Shown: positions 23,061-34,607 of the stretch, one piece after another
Position numbering within the stretch: position 1 is the stretch's first letter
How the letters are laid out: every line of letters begins with the position of its first letter
Translations under genes and position numbers: made by a program
The notes under the pieces: generated by a model
What the model was told of the DNA's origin: nothing
Databases searched by the model: none
What the model saw: only the letters and a program-made list of their open reading frames with translations
NCBI GenBank assembly: GCA_038503035.1
Contig: JAVSML010025157.1
Span: forward strand, 392,351 to 456,350
DNA: 64,000 nucleotides
Direction of reading: 5' to 3'
Source of the DNA: Crocodylus rhombifer
Lineage: Eukaryota > Chordata > Crocodylia > Crocodylidae

Positions 23061-24990
23061 ATTAAATCTATGTAGATTTTTCACATTAACACAAAAAACA
23101 CCATCTCCTGAAGTAAAATCATACATTTTCAGAATACAAAATCCAGACTATTAATAATTTTAGAAAAAGGACTATCAAATATTTTTTTCTACTTTAGAAA
23201 GATGTTAAAATTATGGAAGCACTGACTGCAATATCTGAAAAAAAGTGACTTGATAGATTTCAAGTCACCTCATGATTAGATTCATGAACAATGACAAGGC
23301 AAAAAGCAGGAACGCTATATACTGGTTGAATTCATAAAAGCTTGGTTTCAGTTGCTCCCACATAAAACCCAACAGCATGTATTGATATAAGCAAACCTAT
23401 AAGAAATTCATGCATGGGGACATATGTATCACCAACTATAACAGAAATGTGGATAGGCAAAATGGAAACACTTTGTATCCAAAGGATAACAATCTTCAGG
23501 AGCCACAAAAAAATTCTGAATCATTTCCAGCACAAGTCGTCCAACACTCATTGCAGCATCTTTGGAGGGACAGCCCACTACATATCAGACTGATGTTTAT
23601 TGCTTCTGAACTACCATTACCAAGTAGTTGTATCAGGAAGACCTCCATATTTCATCATTCAATCCCAGCCATCATTGCAGAGGCTAACCAGAAGGGCTGA
23701 AACAAAAAAATTCACCTCAGACAGTGTTTTCAACGGATCAATCCAGATAACTTGGGATTCATAATTCCCTCCACTAACTCAAACAAAAAAATCACCAATA
23801 GATATGTTGCTCACACAAACTTATACTGGGAGGGTTAAGGAAACATGCTTCAATTTCTTTTTAGGTGGATGAATTTGGCAGAAAATAAGAGGAAATCTTT
23901 CTTCTTCCTTTTCACTTGTCCTGTCCAAGTTTCTCCAGTCCATCTACCTCACTAGCTGTTTTGTCACTTGTGTGGGGGGGGGAAAAAAAAATCAATAAAG
24001 ACTTTCATGGACAAGGACTCCTTCAAAACCACAGAGGGGGGGAAAAAAAAAGATGATGCTTCTCAATAAATGTTTCAGATCTTCTCAAGATGCACTGTGT
24101 TGAACAATTAGTGGACATTAAAACAGTCAGCAAGAACCCATGAGGAAAAAAACCCCCACACGATCCATAGGCTCTTCAAGAGGGTAATTCTTCCAGAGTC
24201 TTTCCAATTGTCTGTTTTCCAACTGCAATTCTTGACCTACAATTATGCACCCTCTCTCCAGAGTTTCTAACCTCAGCAACAAGAGCAAAGGAAATCCTTC
24301 TACATACAGCTGCTGAATGGACAAAGCTTTTGCAAAGAAGGAAACTTACCTTCATTTCAACCCCAGTTAACATAAAATTTCCAAAATATGCTCCTGTTTT
24401 TAGATATTTCGACACAGGCACATTTAACTTTGGAAATCGGTATAACAATGATTCTCAGATAACAGAGACCCAAGAAAGAAAAACAGAGATGGGACCACAC
24501 TCAATAAGTCTTGATCACTGTCTTGACTGATGAAGGCGCAGGAAAATAAGGGACCTTCCATACCAACCCCCCCCCCAAAAACAAAACAAAAACAAACCCA
24601 AACAAAAGAAAACTCAAGAAGATATAAAAATATCTGCTCAACAGGGGTGCAGATTAAGGATCCCAGTGACCTACGAATGCATCCACCACCTTTTGCCATC
24701 GATGCTCCCCTTTACTAAACGCCCTTCAGAGGACTCCCCCCCGCCCCCAATCAGGTCTGCCAACTTCTCCTCCAGACAAAACTTGACAAGACCAGACAGC
24801 CATCTTACAGCTTATGCCTTTCTTAAGCCCTGCAAACTTTCCAACAAGAGCTCAGGCATCCGCAGCGCCTCAGAAACAGAAAGGTGACAGAAAAACGAAG
24901 AGCTAGAATTATCCCCTGCCCAGGCTCTCCAGTCACAGAGGGGCCAGCCGGAGGGGCTGGAAGTCACCACCACAAAAAGAAAAGAAAACC
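23061..24990. other. Unassigned DNA downstream of the promoter (intron side)
   Basis: AT-rich sequence grading into the CpG island. It contains two copies of GGGGGGGAAAAAAAAA (23974-23991 and 24035-24051), 60 bp apart. No coding exon is recognised. Confidence 0.5.
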
Positions 24991-25485
24991 AATCCCCGGG
25001 AACTTCCTCTCATTCCCGGCCACTTTCTAAGGGCCACCAAGCAAAACCAAAAGGCAAGGCGGGGGCAGCCCAAACGCAGGGGGGCTGGTGCTGCCTGGAA
25101 ACCCTCCTGAAGGAGGGGGAGAGCAGGAAGCCGGTTACAAACTTCCACGGAAGTGGCAAGAAGTTTGCTGGGCAGCCGACTGAGGAGCTGTCCCTCAGCC
25201 CCGGCCCCGCCGCGGTGCTGGGGGACACACGCACGCTCCAGGGGTGGGGGTGGGGCCGCCCCGGGCCCAGCGGACATCTTTGTGCGCCGCCGCCGCCTCC
25301 TCGTGGCGCCCCCCCCTCCCCTGAGGAAGCCGGGGGCCCGCGCGGGACGCCCCTCCCTCCGCCCCGGAGCCTCGCTTTGGCCCCGGCCAATGACAGCACC
25401 CCCCGCGGCCGTTGGGTTCGGGGGGCGCGGGGGGGCAGCGCCTCGCGCTCTCATTTCCGCCCGGCTCGGTGTGGGGGGGAGGGGC

Positions 25486-25491
25486 GGTTAC
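25486..25491 (-). other. CDYL: Splice donor of the first coding exon
   Basis: Read on the minus strand the exon ends in GAG and the intron starts GTAACC. Translating through the donor gives an open frame with no known relatives, so splicing is the better reading. The junction is phase 0. Confidence 0.75.
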
Positions 25492-25515
25492 CTCGTAGAG
25501 TTCCTCGGAGGCCAT
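25492..25515 (-). CDS. CDYL: First coding exon of CDYL, short isoform (partial gene)
   Basis: CDYL is a nuclear chromatin corepressor with an N-terminal chromodomain that binds methylated histone H3 tails and a C-terminal crotonase-like domain; it works with repressive histone methyltransferase complexes. Seen here: the minus strand reads ATG, then MASEELYE in eight codons, then a GTAACC donor. The start has a strong context (A at -3, G at +4) and lies in a CpG island. From memory of the family, the short CDYL isoform begins MASEELYE and the shared exon then begins VERIVDKR at phase 0, which fits this boundary. The paralogue CDYL2 begins MASGDLYE, a worse match. The chromodomain and all other exons would lie beyond the left edge. 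Eight residues are little evidence; start, donor, phase and island together make the call fairly firm. Confidence 0.75.
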
Positions 25516-26001
25516 GCTGGGCGCCCGCCACGAGCCGCCGGGGGGGTCGCGGGGACTTTGCAGCAGTTGGTGCCCGCGGAGCGCTGCCCCGGCCCCCCGG
25601 TCGGGAGCGGGAGCGGGAGGAGGGAGGCGGTAGTCCTAGTGGTGCCGCCGCTCCTGCTGCTGGCGGCGGAGCCCGTGCGCACCGCAGCTGCGCAGCTCTC
25701 CCCCCGGGCTCGCTCGCTCGCTCCCTCCCCCGCCCCCTCCTCGCGCGCGGTCCCTCAGTCTCGCGCGCACAGCGGCGGCGGTGCCCTGCGCGTAGCTGGC
25801 GCTTCTCAGGGCGGCCAATCGAGTGCCGAGCACGCCGCACGCACGCTCAGCTCCGCCTCCAAATCGTCACTCCCGCCCCTCTCCTTCTCCCAACCTCGCT
25901 TCCATCGCCCATTGTCTGTCCTTCGAAGTGAGGCGCGCAGGCGCGGGGCACCCCCCCTTGGAAGGCACGTGGAGCTGCGCGCGCAGCCAGAGAGGCGCAG
26001 C

Positions 26002-26013
26002 GCCCCCTAGGGG
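26002..26013 (-). promoter_or_regulatory. Possible CTCF motif
   Basis: Reversed it reads CCCCTAGGGGGC followed by GCTG, matching the core CCASYAGRKGGC at 11 of 12 positions and its usual GCTG extension. It is at the upstream edge of the CpG island. Confidence 0.4.
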
Positions 26014-26020
26014 AGAGAAC

Positions 26021-26030
26021 TGCGCATGCT
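26021..26030. promoter_or_regulatory. Possible NRF1 site
   Basis: TGCGCATGCT matches the palindromic NRF1 consensus YGCGCAYGCGC except near its end. NRF1 sites are common in CpG-island promoters. Confidence 0.35.
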
Positions 26031-26059
26031 CCCTACCTTCAGTTCACGGCCCCACTGTT

Positions 26060-26071
26060 GCCCTCTACTGG
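26060..26071 (-). promoter_or_regulatory. Possible CTCF motif, full core match
   Basis: Reversed it reads CCAGTAGAGGGC, matching all 12 positions of the core CCASYAGRKGGC. It lies 47 bp beyond the weaker motif at 26002 and has the same orientation. Confidence 0.45.
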
Positions 26072-26079
26072 CACCTGGT

Positions 26080-28180
26080 GCCTGGGGTGTGGGTAGGCTT
26101 CCCAGGTCTTGGGGACACATGAGGGGCGGAGCCAGGCAGTGCAACCTGCAAGCATGTGCCTGCTTGGCATGCTAGGAAAGGGCAACCCCCTCCCTTGTGT
26201 TTGAGAAGGTGCCACACATTTTTACCCTCTGTGGGGGTGGAAGGTGCAATCTCCAAGGCCCGTCTATTGCCAGTGTCACAAGCACTGATTACGTTGGAAG
26301 GTCATTTCCACTCCCCCCGTCCAGTGGGGACAGAAATAGTCCCCAGAGGAACCGAAGTGTCTTGAGATCAGACAGTGGCCACCATGTTGTCCACTACAGA
26401 TCCTACACAGCGAGGTGTGGTCTGGTCTTGGAAGGGCACTGCTAGACACAGCTGGCCAGGCCAGGTTGGCGGTGTGCTGCTGTTGTTTGCCAGCTGCGGT
26501 TTGGCTGAACATCTCCTGGTCGACTGCAAAAAGAGCAGAGCCAGACTGGGAAGTGCCACTCTGCCAGGGAACGGCATGAGGCAAGGCCAGAGTGTTGCCG
26601 TGGCGGTTCTCTGGCACAAACCTGCTGGTTTGCTTCTTTATCTGCAGGAGGTCCTGTAGAGGTGTTCTTTCAAAGCTAAGGCATAACCCAATGCAATGCC
26701 TCGGTACATAGATTTTAAGGCATGCCTAACCTTTTGGAAGACTTTAACCTGTTTTTGTATGTACGGTTTAGATGGAAGGAGTTAGAAACCAGTCTTTTTG
26801 GGGCTGGGGTTAAGGACTCTGAAACGGAGGACCATCCGTCATAGAGGGTTTTATCTTGATGACTGAAATTCTGGCTTCTAGGTTGCCAGCCAGAAGTTAT
26901 GTCCTTCAATGAAATACCTAGTAGTGGTGCTGGAAAGGTCGTTCATGAAGGCATTCAAATCATTGGGGTAGAAATGAGACTGGAAGTTTCTCCAGAAGGC
27001 TTTTTTGGTTTGGTTGGGTTTGTTTTTTTTCGGTGGGGAGGGGTCCAAATGAGACTTGGAACTGGTGGCTTCCCTACATCAATTTTACAGCCACGACAAC
27101 CCATTGCAGTAGGACCAAATGAATATTTGTACAACAGACCTGTTTGCCATATTGTGTTATGTGCTACAGTAAGATCTAGGAACGCTGCTTCTGCTTTCTG
27201 CCCAACCTGGAAGTCATTCTCAAATGTAAGTGGTAAGACAATAAGTATTTCCTCAAGGTAGATTACATTCACTTTATGTAGGAAACTATGGACTGGAGAA
27301 TGAGGAATTTAGTGGCCAAGAGACTTTGAAGCTAAAATGGTATTTTCAGAGATGAAATAATATCCATGACTTTTGATCACATTTAACATAACTGATATCA
27401 CTTGATGTCAGCGGTGGCCAGGACTTGGCTTGCTTTCTGTACCAGTGCAGAATAATTATGTGGCTCCATCCCCACCCTCATCCTCTCTTGCCTTCTGTTT
27501 AGCCCCTTCATCTTGTTCCTCCATCCATACTCATCTTGGTCTGCCTCGAGTGATTCATATCCTACGAATCCTTATAACTCTTAATTTTCTTTCTTCTCCC
27601 ACATAGTCCTTTGTATTCTTCTTGTTCTTTCTGTCCCCCAGTATCTTTCTCATCCTCTTCCCCTCCCTTATTCTCATTGATTAGAAGATATTTACTAGGT
27701 ATAAGATTAGGTCTCTTGCATGCTTCAAAATAACCTTCCAACACAGAGACAAAGATGATGTCTCATGAACTGATTTAAGGGCATCGTAAATTGGAGATAC
27801 TTCAAGTAGTAACAGTGAGTTTGGTTTGTTGACTCATATACTCAAGTTTGTCATTACCAGAGTCTGCCTCTTAAAATGAAACCCCAAATGAGAGAGCCTC
27901 CTCACTCACAAAACTGAGAAAAATTTTGGGTAGATCTGAATAATCTGACCTGAAAGTAAATTGTTAAAACAGTGACATAATCAGATATACTAAAGGAAAA
28001 GAATAGCACTTCTGCTTATGGACTGCAGTAGATATCCTGGAAATTCTTGTTGAGTAATGTCAGTAAGCCTACTGCTTTATAAAGGCATGGATTTTTGCCC
28101 AAGGACTGAACAATCTAAAGGATATTATCTCCAAAATGGCCTACTTCTAAAAAGTATTAACACTGCAATGTCAAATAATG
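26080..28180. other. Upstream DNA, no gene seen
   Basis: Moderate-GC sequence falling to AT-rich by 27 kb. ORFs of up to 120 codons on both strands (26276-27272) have no recognisable domain and overlap each other. A T-rich run lies at 27000-27032. An upstream non-coding exon of CDYL could be here but I cannot see one. Confidence 0.4.
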
Positions 28181-28189
28181 TTTAATTAC

Positions 28190-28880
28190 ATGATCACATA
28201 CTATTTTTTTCCCATAGAACCCTTGCCTCATGGAGTATACAGGTTGGATGGTGCTCATCTGGTCATTAGCTATACACTATTTCTTTTTATAGTCATTATT
28301 CTATGGAAGGCCCTAAGGCTCACTTGCAGTACACCGTCCAGTGTACAGTAATATAATACAATATTACTAATTTTGTCATGGGTTTTTAATGATGCTCGCT
28401 CATGGTATTAGCTTAGTTCTTTCCAGACATTAATTTGAATACACATTATGCCTGTGAGGTGAGCTGGAGGAAGTGAGCCACAGAGATTATAATCCAAATC
28501 ATCAGAAGTGTCAACTAACATTGGGTGTCCAAGTTGAGAGGCCTAAGGTTAGGAAATCTTTTTATATGTTCAAAGCACAGCCGCAATTTACCTCAGTTGT
28601 AATTGGGACTGTTAAGCACTTCTGCAACCAAAGCGGAGTATCTTAATTTGGGTACCTAGAAAATGTAGATACCTATAAAAAGTTTATTTTAAGAATTTAC
28701 CCAGCATCCCAATGAAACTCTGTGACAAAAGCTGGAATGGAACATAATTCTCCAGTGCAACAATCAGTTGCTTTAACCGTAAGACATTTTCCAACTTCTG
28801 CAACAAATGAAGTCAGCATCCTAAAGACAATAGCCTCCTTCACGATACAGCCCTTATTCATTCCCGGAGCAAGTCCATCC
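28190..28880 (-). repeat. Ancient dispersed repeat, related to 46680-47060
   Basis: Short blocks match 46680-47060. In the same orientation, ATGATCACATACTATTTTTT at 28190 resembles ATGATCACATAGTATTTTTT at 46687. In opposite orientation, GACAATAGCCTCCTTCAC at 28828-28845 is the reverse complement of GTGAAGGAGGCTATTGTCTG near 46762. GGGTGTCCAAGTTGAGAGGCC near 28525 also resembles GGTGCCCAACTTGAGAAGC near 46993. This looks like decayed copies of old repeats; the family is not identified. Confidence 0.4.
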
Positions 28881-30496
28881 CTGCACTGAATGAGTCAGGG
28901 GGCCTGTGGAAAAAATAGTGATGGTGTAATTAAAAGCTGTGTCATATTGCGTATAAATGAGTCCAACCCAGTGTGCACAGACAACCTTAACGTTAGCATT
29001 TTCCCAGCAAAGACCTCTGCTGCTTGAGTTAATGGAGTAACTGGTGCTGGTGGTAATAGCAAGCTGTTATTCACTACATGAACCAACACCTAGAAACAGA
29101 TGAAGATACACACTTAGCTAGCAGGTATCAAACTTACTGGCTAGAGGACAAAGGATTATTAAGCCTCAAGAATAAATAAGTTCAGAGCTAAGCTCTAGAA
29201 GAAAATGTGTCCTGTCTCCCATGTGTTTCAGGCACCTCCCTTCTGTTATCTCCCCTTCCAGCTACTCCTTTTTCCCCTGTCACCCTTCTCAAGGTCCTCA
29301 CATCCTTCACAAATATTTCTATCCTACTCCTGCCCAACTCTATCCTTTACGTTAGTTTATCCCTTCTATATTTTATGTTCCTCTATCCATGAGAGTCCCT
29401 TTGTGGCTACTGCTTCCATCTCCTCTCCGCTCATCTCCCCTGCTTTAGCATCTCTTTCTGTTAAGTTCCTGCTTGTCCTGTATTTCTTCCCTCCTCACAA
29501 AGGTATTCCTCACCCATTTACATTCAAATGAGGGAATGTCCTCCTTGCTACCTGGGTGCTAGAAGGGACAGTACAGGAGAGAGAGTGCCCCTGTTCTCAG
29601 GTCTGCAGTAGCTGAAAGAAACAATTACAAGGGAAGTCTTGTTTTTATGCAGCTGTGGTCTGGAACCCATGCTCAGTTTCTTCGTGGAGATAGTTGACCA
29701 TATGCTTACAGTCAACACAGGATCAATCAGGGTCTGGATCATACTCAGTGCCAACATAGTGTAAAGAGAATTTAGTTGCCAAACTCAGGATAAGTCTCTA
29801 CCAAGGATTGCAAAAACAGAATTTTTATTCAGAGGTTTATTAACTTGTCAAATTTAAGCAAACATTTCGTAGGTATAACAAAAGACACATCCCTGGCACC
29901 AGAGTGAACCTGCTCCCCCATCCCAAAGAAATTTCAAGGGCTGGGGGTACTAGAACTTGTCAATGAAAAACTTATAAGAATATTTTTAAAACAGACCCGA
30001 TGAAGGCTGCTTAGTTGCAGAGTTCAGGGCAGGGAGAGAATCTGCTGTGTTCCTCCAATAACTCCAGATGTGGAAGTGGAACTCTGATTTCTTTTTTTAG
30101 GTGATCTTTGTACATTCCTGCTGGAATTGTCCCATCTTGTGCTAGAAGGTGGGGTCTAATTAAGTAGTGACAACCTCCCTTAGCAAACTGAGCTTCTGAT
30201 TGGGCTGGCAAAGCCAGGTAACAGCCTGGGTACTGTTATAAGTGGCTCCTAGGGGTGGCTCTAGTTATCTGTAAGACTGGGATATGTCCAAAGCAGGATA
30301 TGGAAGCTGCTATTGATCTTGTGGTTTGTAATTCAGGTTTTGGGAGAACACAGGTTTATTTGTAACATTCCTTGATACAAACCATAACCTAGTGAGACAG
30401 ATTCTATCCTTTTTCATTATCCCCTTAGTAGATCATCTGCTTTGGTGATTTCCTGAATTCCTTAGGCATATTCAAATAGAAAGCTAATATTTACTT
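28881..30496. other. Unassigned DNA with a pyrimidine-rich block
   Basis: 29205-29520 is strongly pyrimidine-rich on the plus strand and gives an ORF of 108 codons made of Ser, Pro, Leu and Phe, typical of low-complexity sequence. The rest shows nothing I recognise. Confidence 0.45.
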
Positions 30497-30795
30497 AGTG
30501 TCTTTACATGTGCTCTGGGGTTGGGGGGAGGGGGCACTTTAATTAGAGCAGCTGTTGGGAGCTGCTGTAATTAAAGTGCCTGCAACGTCTCGTGTATTTG
30601 GTGTCCTATGCTTCAAAATTGTGGTGGAGACACTTTTAACTACAGCTCATTCCATGCTCTTTAGTTAAAGGGTCCCTGCTGCCATTTTGAAGTGCAGGGA
30701 CGCTGAATGTACGTGATGCCAAGATTAATCAACTGCTCTGAGACGTGCTAATTAGCATGTGTCAGAGCAGGCTTTGGGCAGGTGTATAGGTGCCC
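30497..30795. mobile_element. MITE of about 300 bp (family B)
   Basis: The left end reads GTGTCTTTACATGTGCTC. The right end, reversed, reads GGGCACCTATACACCTGC. These are imperfect inverted ends of a family also seen at 54919-55215. Shared internal parts include GTGCAGGGACGCTGAATGTA near 30690 and a hairpin-like CTGCTCTGA with TCAGAGCAG near 30735-30770. No coding capacity. Confidence 0.65.
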
Positions 30796-33534
30796 TAAGG
30801 TGTTTAAATTCTACTTGCTTGGGTGAGAGTGAAGACTAACAAAAAAAAAACCCCACAATGTTTGGCAAAATGGACATGTTCAGATGGATTTCTGCTTCCA
30901 ATTTGAGAAGAAATTTAGGGTTAAAGCTGTAGAATATTCAAAATATCAGGTCAGCCTAAAGAAGTAGCTTATTCACTCCTTTTGCAGAGTAATGGACATA
31001 ATGATGACTATGTTATCTGAAACATAAAATTGGAAACATTTTCTCAGAGGTTCAAAGGAAAGCATCACAAGCTGAGTAAATATTAGGTTAAAAACTCATG
31101 TTAGTACACATTCACAGACGTGAGAACAGATATTAATTCAGGAGTTTTCTACTGTATCATGACTAAATACAGGCTTATTGCCAGTTAATGTCATCAAATA
31201 AAGACAGTCATTTGATCTGCCCAAGCCTATGGACATGGGGCTTCAGTGGCATTTGGCAGCAGGGGGCTTTAGCTGCAGTTGCTTTCCCCTATTACCACAG
31301 GGAGAAGAGCCAGTAGTGGCTACTTACCCCATGTTGCCATGGGAAAAGCATTGATGGTGGGATTTTACCACCCACCAAGCTGGCCTCTGACCTGGTGGTT
31401 CTCCTAGTGACCTAGTAGTCACTCTGGCCTGCAGCCCATGGAGGCTGCCAGCCACTGACCTAGAGCATTATCCTCATGGTCTGTGATTGGTTGTACTTAT
31501 CTGCGGTGCAGATGAAGAAGAAAAGTCTTGAAAGCACCACAAAGTGCTTCCAATTTTAATAAAACAATATGCAGATCCTTGGCCCGCAGATTCCAGTGAC
31601 TGTGAATAGTCTGGTTCTTCTAACAATCTCCCCATCCCAAATTAGAAGTATTGCAAGTACAGTCTAGGATGCACATAGTTGGCTTATTCGGCAATTAGAA
31701 AACAATGCACCATAGATAGAGAGTGATTAGTCCTAGCCTATCTCAACTCTTGTCAAACTTATTTGCCTTGCAGCTGGCTAGATCCTGTCATTCTGAATGC
31801 TGCTTTTAGAGAAAAGGCCCTTGGAATAACAAGTAATAGCCTTAATAAGGTAAGAACAGCAACGACCAGGTTTTTCCCACAAGAGTTAGGTGCACCCTTC
31901 CGCACTGCCTTTAACACTAAAATTAACAGGATTTGGCAAATGGATAGTGCTAGTTACATGATTTAAATGGGTGTCTGCCTTGTTTTCAGGGGTTTCACAT
32001 GCTTTATACTATTTGTTCCTGTGGATGGACTGTATTAGAACAGACGTATACCTTCAGGATCCAACTCTGCTGGCCTGCTGGATCCAATAGATGTGAATCT
32101 TTCAGAACCATATCTATCTCAGGATTGGCTGCAGAAGAGCAACTTCCATGGCATTTCATTCTATTTTTTTAAGTCTTGATAAGGGAATTGTGACTGAATC
32201 CAGTCTCTCCATCATACTTGAGCACTCCACTCTTTTGATAGTCTTCCTTCAGAACTTCCAGGAAAAATGAAGGTAAAGACCAGAGAAGCATGTACTTACT
32301 TCACCTGGCACTCCTGCAAGAAGGTTTTACCACCCAACCTGTACTTTTGACTGGTTTCAAAGAGTGGGAATGTGCACATACCACTAGAAGAATATAGTCT
32401 TTCAGAACTTCATCTGAGAAAAGCTGAACTGTTTTGGCAGAAGGAAGAGGGTACTTCATGTATTAGCCTGAGACAGAAATCAGCATGAACAATTTCAGCC
32501 CAAATAGTTTAAGTATAGCAAAGTTATAATGGATGCAAACCAGGGTGTTATAATAGAAAGTGTCAAGTAGTATTACCTCTAGGCATCGGTACCTGCACTG
32601 CCTATAATGAGAGAGTAGTTTTCAACATAATGTACTACAACAAGAATACAAGCTCAGAGTAGCACTGACATGCACAAACAACTATATGGAGGACACCTTA
32701 AGGTAGATTTTAGGGATGACTGCATTCCTCAGAAATAGCAAAGATACAAGTCAGTTGTACAGGTCATCTCAAGGGAGTGCAGAAGACAACTCGATTATAG
32801 CAACATGCCATTATGTGTCTTGTATATACCACATATAGGACACAGGAACAATTTTAAGGATGCTTTAGGGAATTTAACAAAAATGTTATTCAGACTTTTT
32901 TGGATCTTATCTGCAAAGCTGTGCACATTAATTAGCTTCAGGGCTCAATGGAGGGACAGGAATAAAAGAAATGCATCTAAAACATCTTAAAAGTCACCTA
33001 GAATGTTTTCTTTGTATGGAAGGGCCATGGTTTCAAGGTACAACACCTTTGAGTACTAAAAGCAAATAGTATAATCTTTGCTGGGTCGTTGGGAATTTGC
33101 AAAGGTATAAAACTTTTGTTTCTAGCCATGCAGCACTAAAGGAAAAACTGTCAGGCCATGAAAAGCTACCAAAAGTATGACTAAATACCCATATTTCAAT
33201 TCAGAAATCAGAGGAGATTGACTGCACTGTCTTCCTGGCCCTACCCATAAAACCTAACATGTAGAACACCAAAAGCAGACCAGAGATGGTCCCTTATCAA
33301 AAGTTTTCCTGTTTCTTCATATGATAGGAGAGCATAGAATGCTTATGGTTTGCTCCATGTCTTGTTCTTAACACAGATTATTCTTAAGACTACCTAAACC
33401 CAACACAAGGACTTTGCATTTGTAATTTGAGTTTTAGTTGAAAAAGTAAGCATTTTTTAATTTTTTAGAGTAGAAGCATTTTTTAAATTTTTTAGAGTAG
33501 AAACACTAGGCCATATTTTAGGGGCAAAATCCTA
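30796..33534. other. Long AT-rich stretch, no gene seen
   Basis: About 2.7 kb of mostly unique sequence. 31215-31475 is GC-richer and may be another small hAT-like element: near its right side it has CTGGCCTGCAGCCCATGGAG, resembling a hAT end. No ORF above 67 codons. Confidence 0.45.
33450..33502. repeat. 26-27 bp tandem duplication
   Basis: GCATTTTTT followed by an A/T run and AGAGTAGAA occurs twice in a row (33450-33475 and 33476-33502), differing by one A. A local slippage product just before the CR1 end. Confidence 0.85.
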
Positions 33535-34445
33535 GAAAAGTAGGACTGGATGGGACTTCAGGAGGTTATATAGTTCAGCCCACTGCTCAAGGCAGGATCA
33601 TTGCTGTCTAAACCATCCTAGACAAGTGCTAGTCAAACCTCATCTTAAAAAGTTCCAAGTTTGGAGATTCCACAGCCTCTATGGGTACTTGTTCCAATAC
33701 AAAGAAGCAATTAGCAATGGTAGTCTGAAGCCAGGCAGAAGGCAGGGTGGAGTGGCTCCTTAGACATTGATTCAGAGAGGCATAAGCTTTTATAGGGAAC
33801 AGCCTTATATTGTCAGACTCAGAAGCCATCTGTCAACTATGAAAGTTTAAACTGCTGAACCAGTTAATCACTAACATGCAGGGGCAGTGTCAGCCTCTTC
33901 CCTGTGTGTGGGGCTGAGGTGGACTACACAGAAGATTGGGGGTGCTGTGCAGACAAAGGTGGGATACGAGCCCCGTGGGATGGGCTGGGCTGGGCCGGGA
34001 ACTCTGCACCTCTGTAGGCTGTGGACAGGAGTGGGGTGGATTCAGCTGCATGGGGTGGGAGATGGTGGGGTCTTGGACAGCGGTGATGCTGAGAGTGGTT
34101 ATGGGGAGACTAAATTGAATTTTGGGGTGGCCATAGCCCCCCCCAAGCCTTCCTTTAGTGCTGCCCCTCCCCTTACCTTCACTCATAGTGAGAAAGTGCT
34201 TCCCAATATCCAACCTAAATTTCCTTTGCTGTAGTTTAAGACCATTACTCCTTTTTAAGATCATAATCTATTACTACCTTCTTTATAACCTCCCTTCAGG
34301 TAACTGAAGATTATTATCAAATCCCCCCTCCAACTTTTCCTTTTCCAGACTAAATAATCTCAGTTTTTCCAACCTTCCCTCCTAAGTCATGTTTCCTAGA
34401 CCTCTAATCGTTTTTGTTCTCTCTGCTGGACTTTTTCTAACTTGA
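33535..34445 (-). mobile_element. Old CR1 3' end, split by an insertion
   Basis: The left block (33540-33700) is the reversed CR1 terminus: GGATGGGACTTCAGGAGG, then the part ending TTCCAATAC. The right block (34182-34445) continues it with CTCATAGTGAGAAAGTGC, AATATCCAACCTAAATTTCC and TTTCCAGACTAAATAATC. Between them, 33700-34182 is foreign DNA. The protein part is a scrap of the ORF2 C-terminus (KFRLDIGKHFLTMSE reversed near 34200). Confidence 0.75.
33700..34182. mobile_element. Insertion in CR1, partly hAT-like
   Basis: The second half, from CAGGGGCAGTGTCAGCCTC at about 33880 to GTGCTGCCCCTCCCC at about 34170, is GC-rich. It shares TTTTGGGGTGGCCATA with the hAT-like element at 17250-18295, where TTTTGGGGTGGCTATA occurs near 17800. 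The first half (33700-33880) is unrecognised. Exact ends were not resolved. Confidence 0.5.
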
Positions 34446-34607
34446 TCACATCTCTCTCTCATGGCAAAACTCTCATTGACTTCAATGGCTCAGGGATGAA
34501 GGGTCCAGGATGTCATCTAACATAATTATGAGGAAAAAGAAACTTAAAAAAGTGTGTCAGTAAGGAGAACCTTACTAAAATCTCAGGAAAAGCAATGTTC
34601 ATGTATG

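Larger units (their letters stand above)
25000..26035 (-). promoter_or_regulatory. CDYL: CpG island promoter, probably of CDYL
   Basis: GC content and CpG density rise sharply, unlike anything else in the window, with the densest part at 25190-26030. The island holds the short coding exon 25492-25515 on the minus strand. Upstream of it (higher coordinates) are GC-box-like CCGCCCCC sequences near 25730, CCAAT near 25815 and an NRF1-like TGCGCATGCT at 26021-26030. No TATA box stands out, as usual for such promoters. The start site cannot be placed from sequence alone. A divergent transcript on the plus strand is possible but I see no evidence for one. Confidence 0.8.

Noticed and set aside
25153..26010. 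Long plus-strand ORF of 285 codons in the CpG island, and several overlapping ones
   Set aside because: Ala/Arg/Pro/Ser-rich translation from high-GC sequence with few stop codons; no domain, and it overlaps the minus-strand CDYL exon and promoter.
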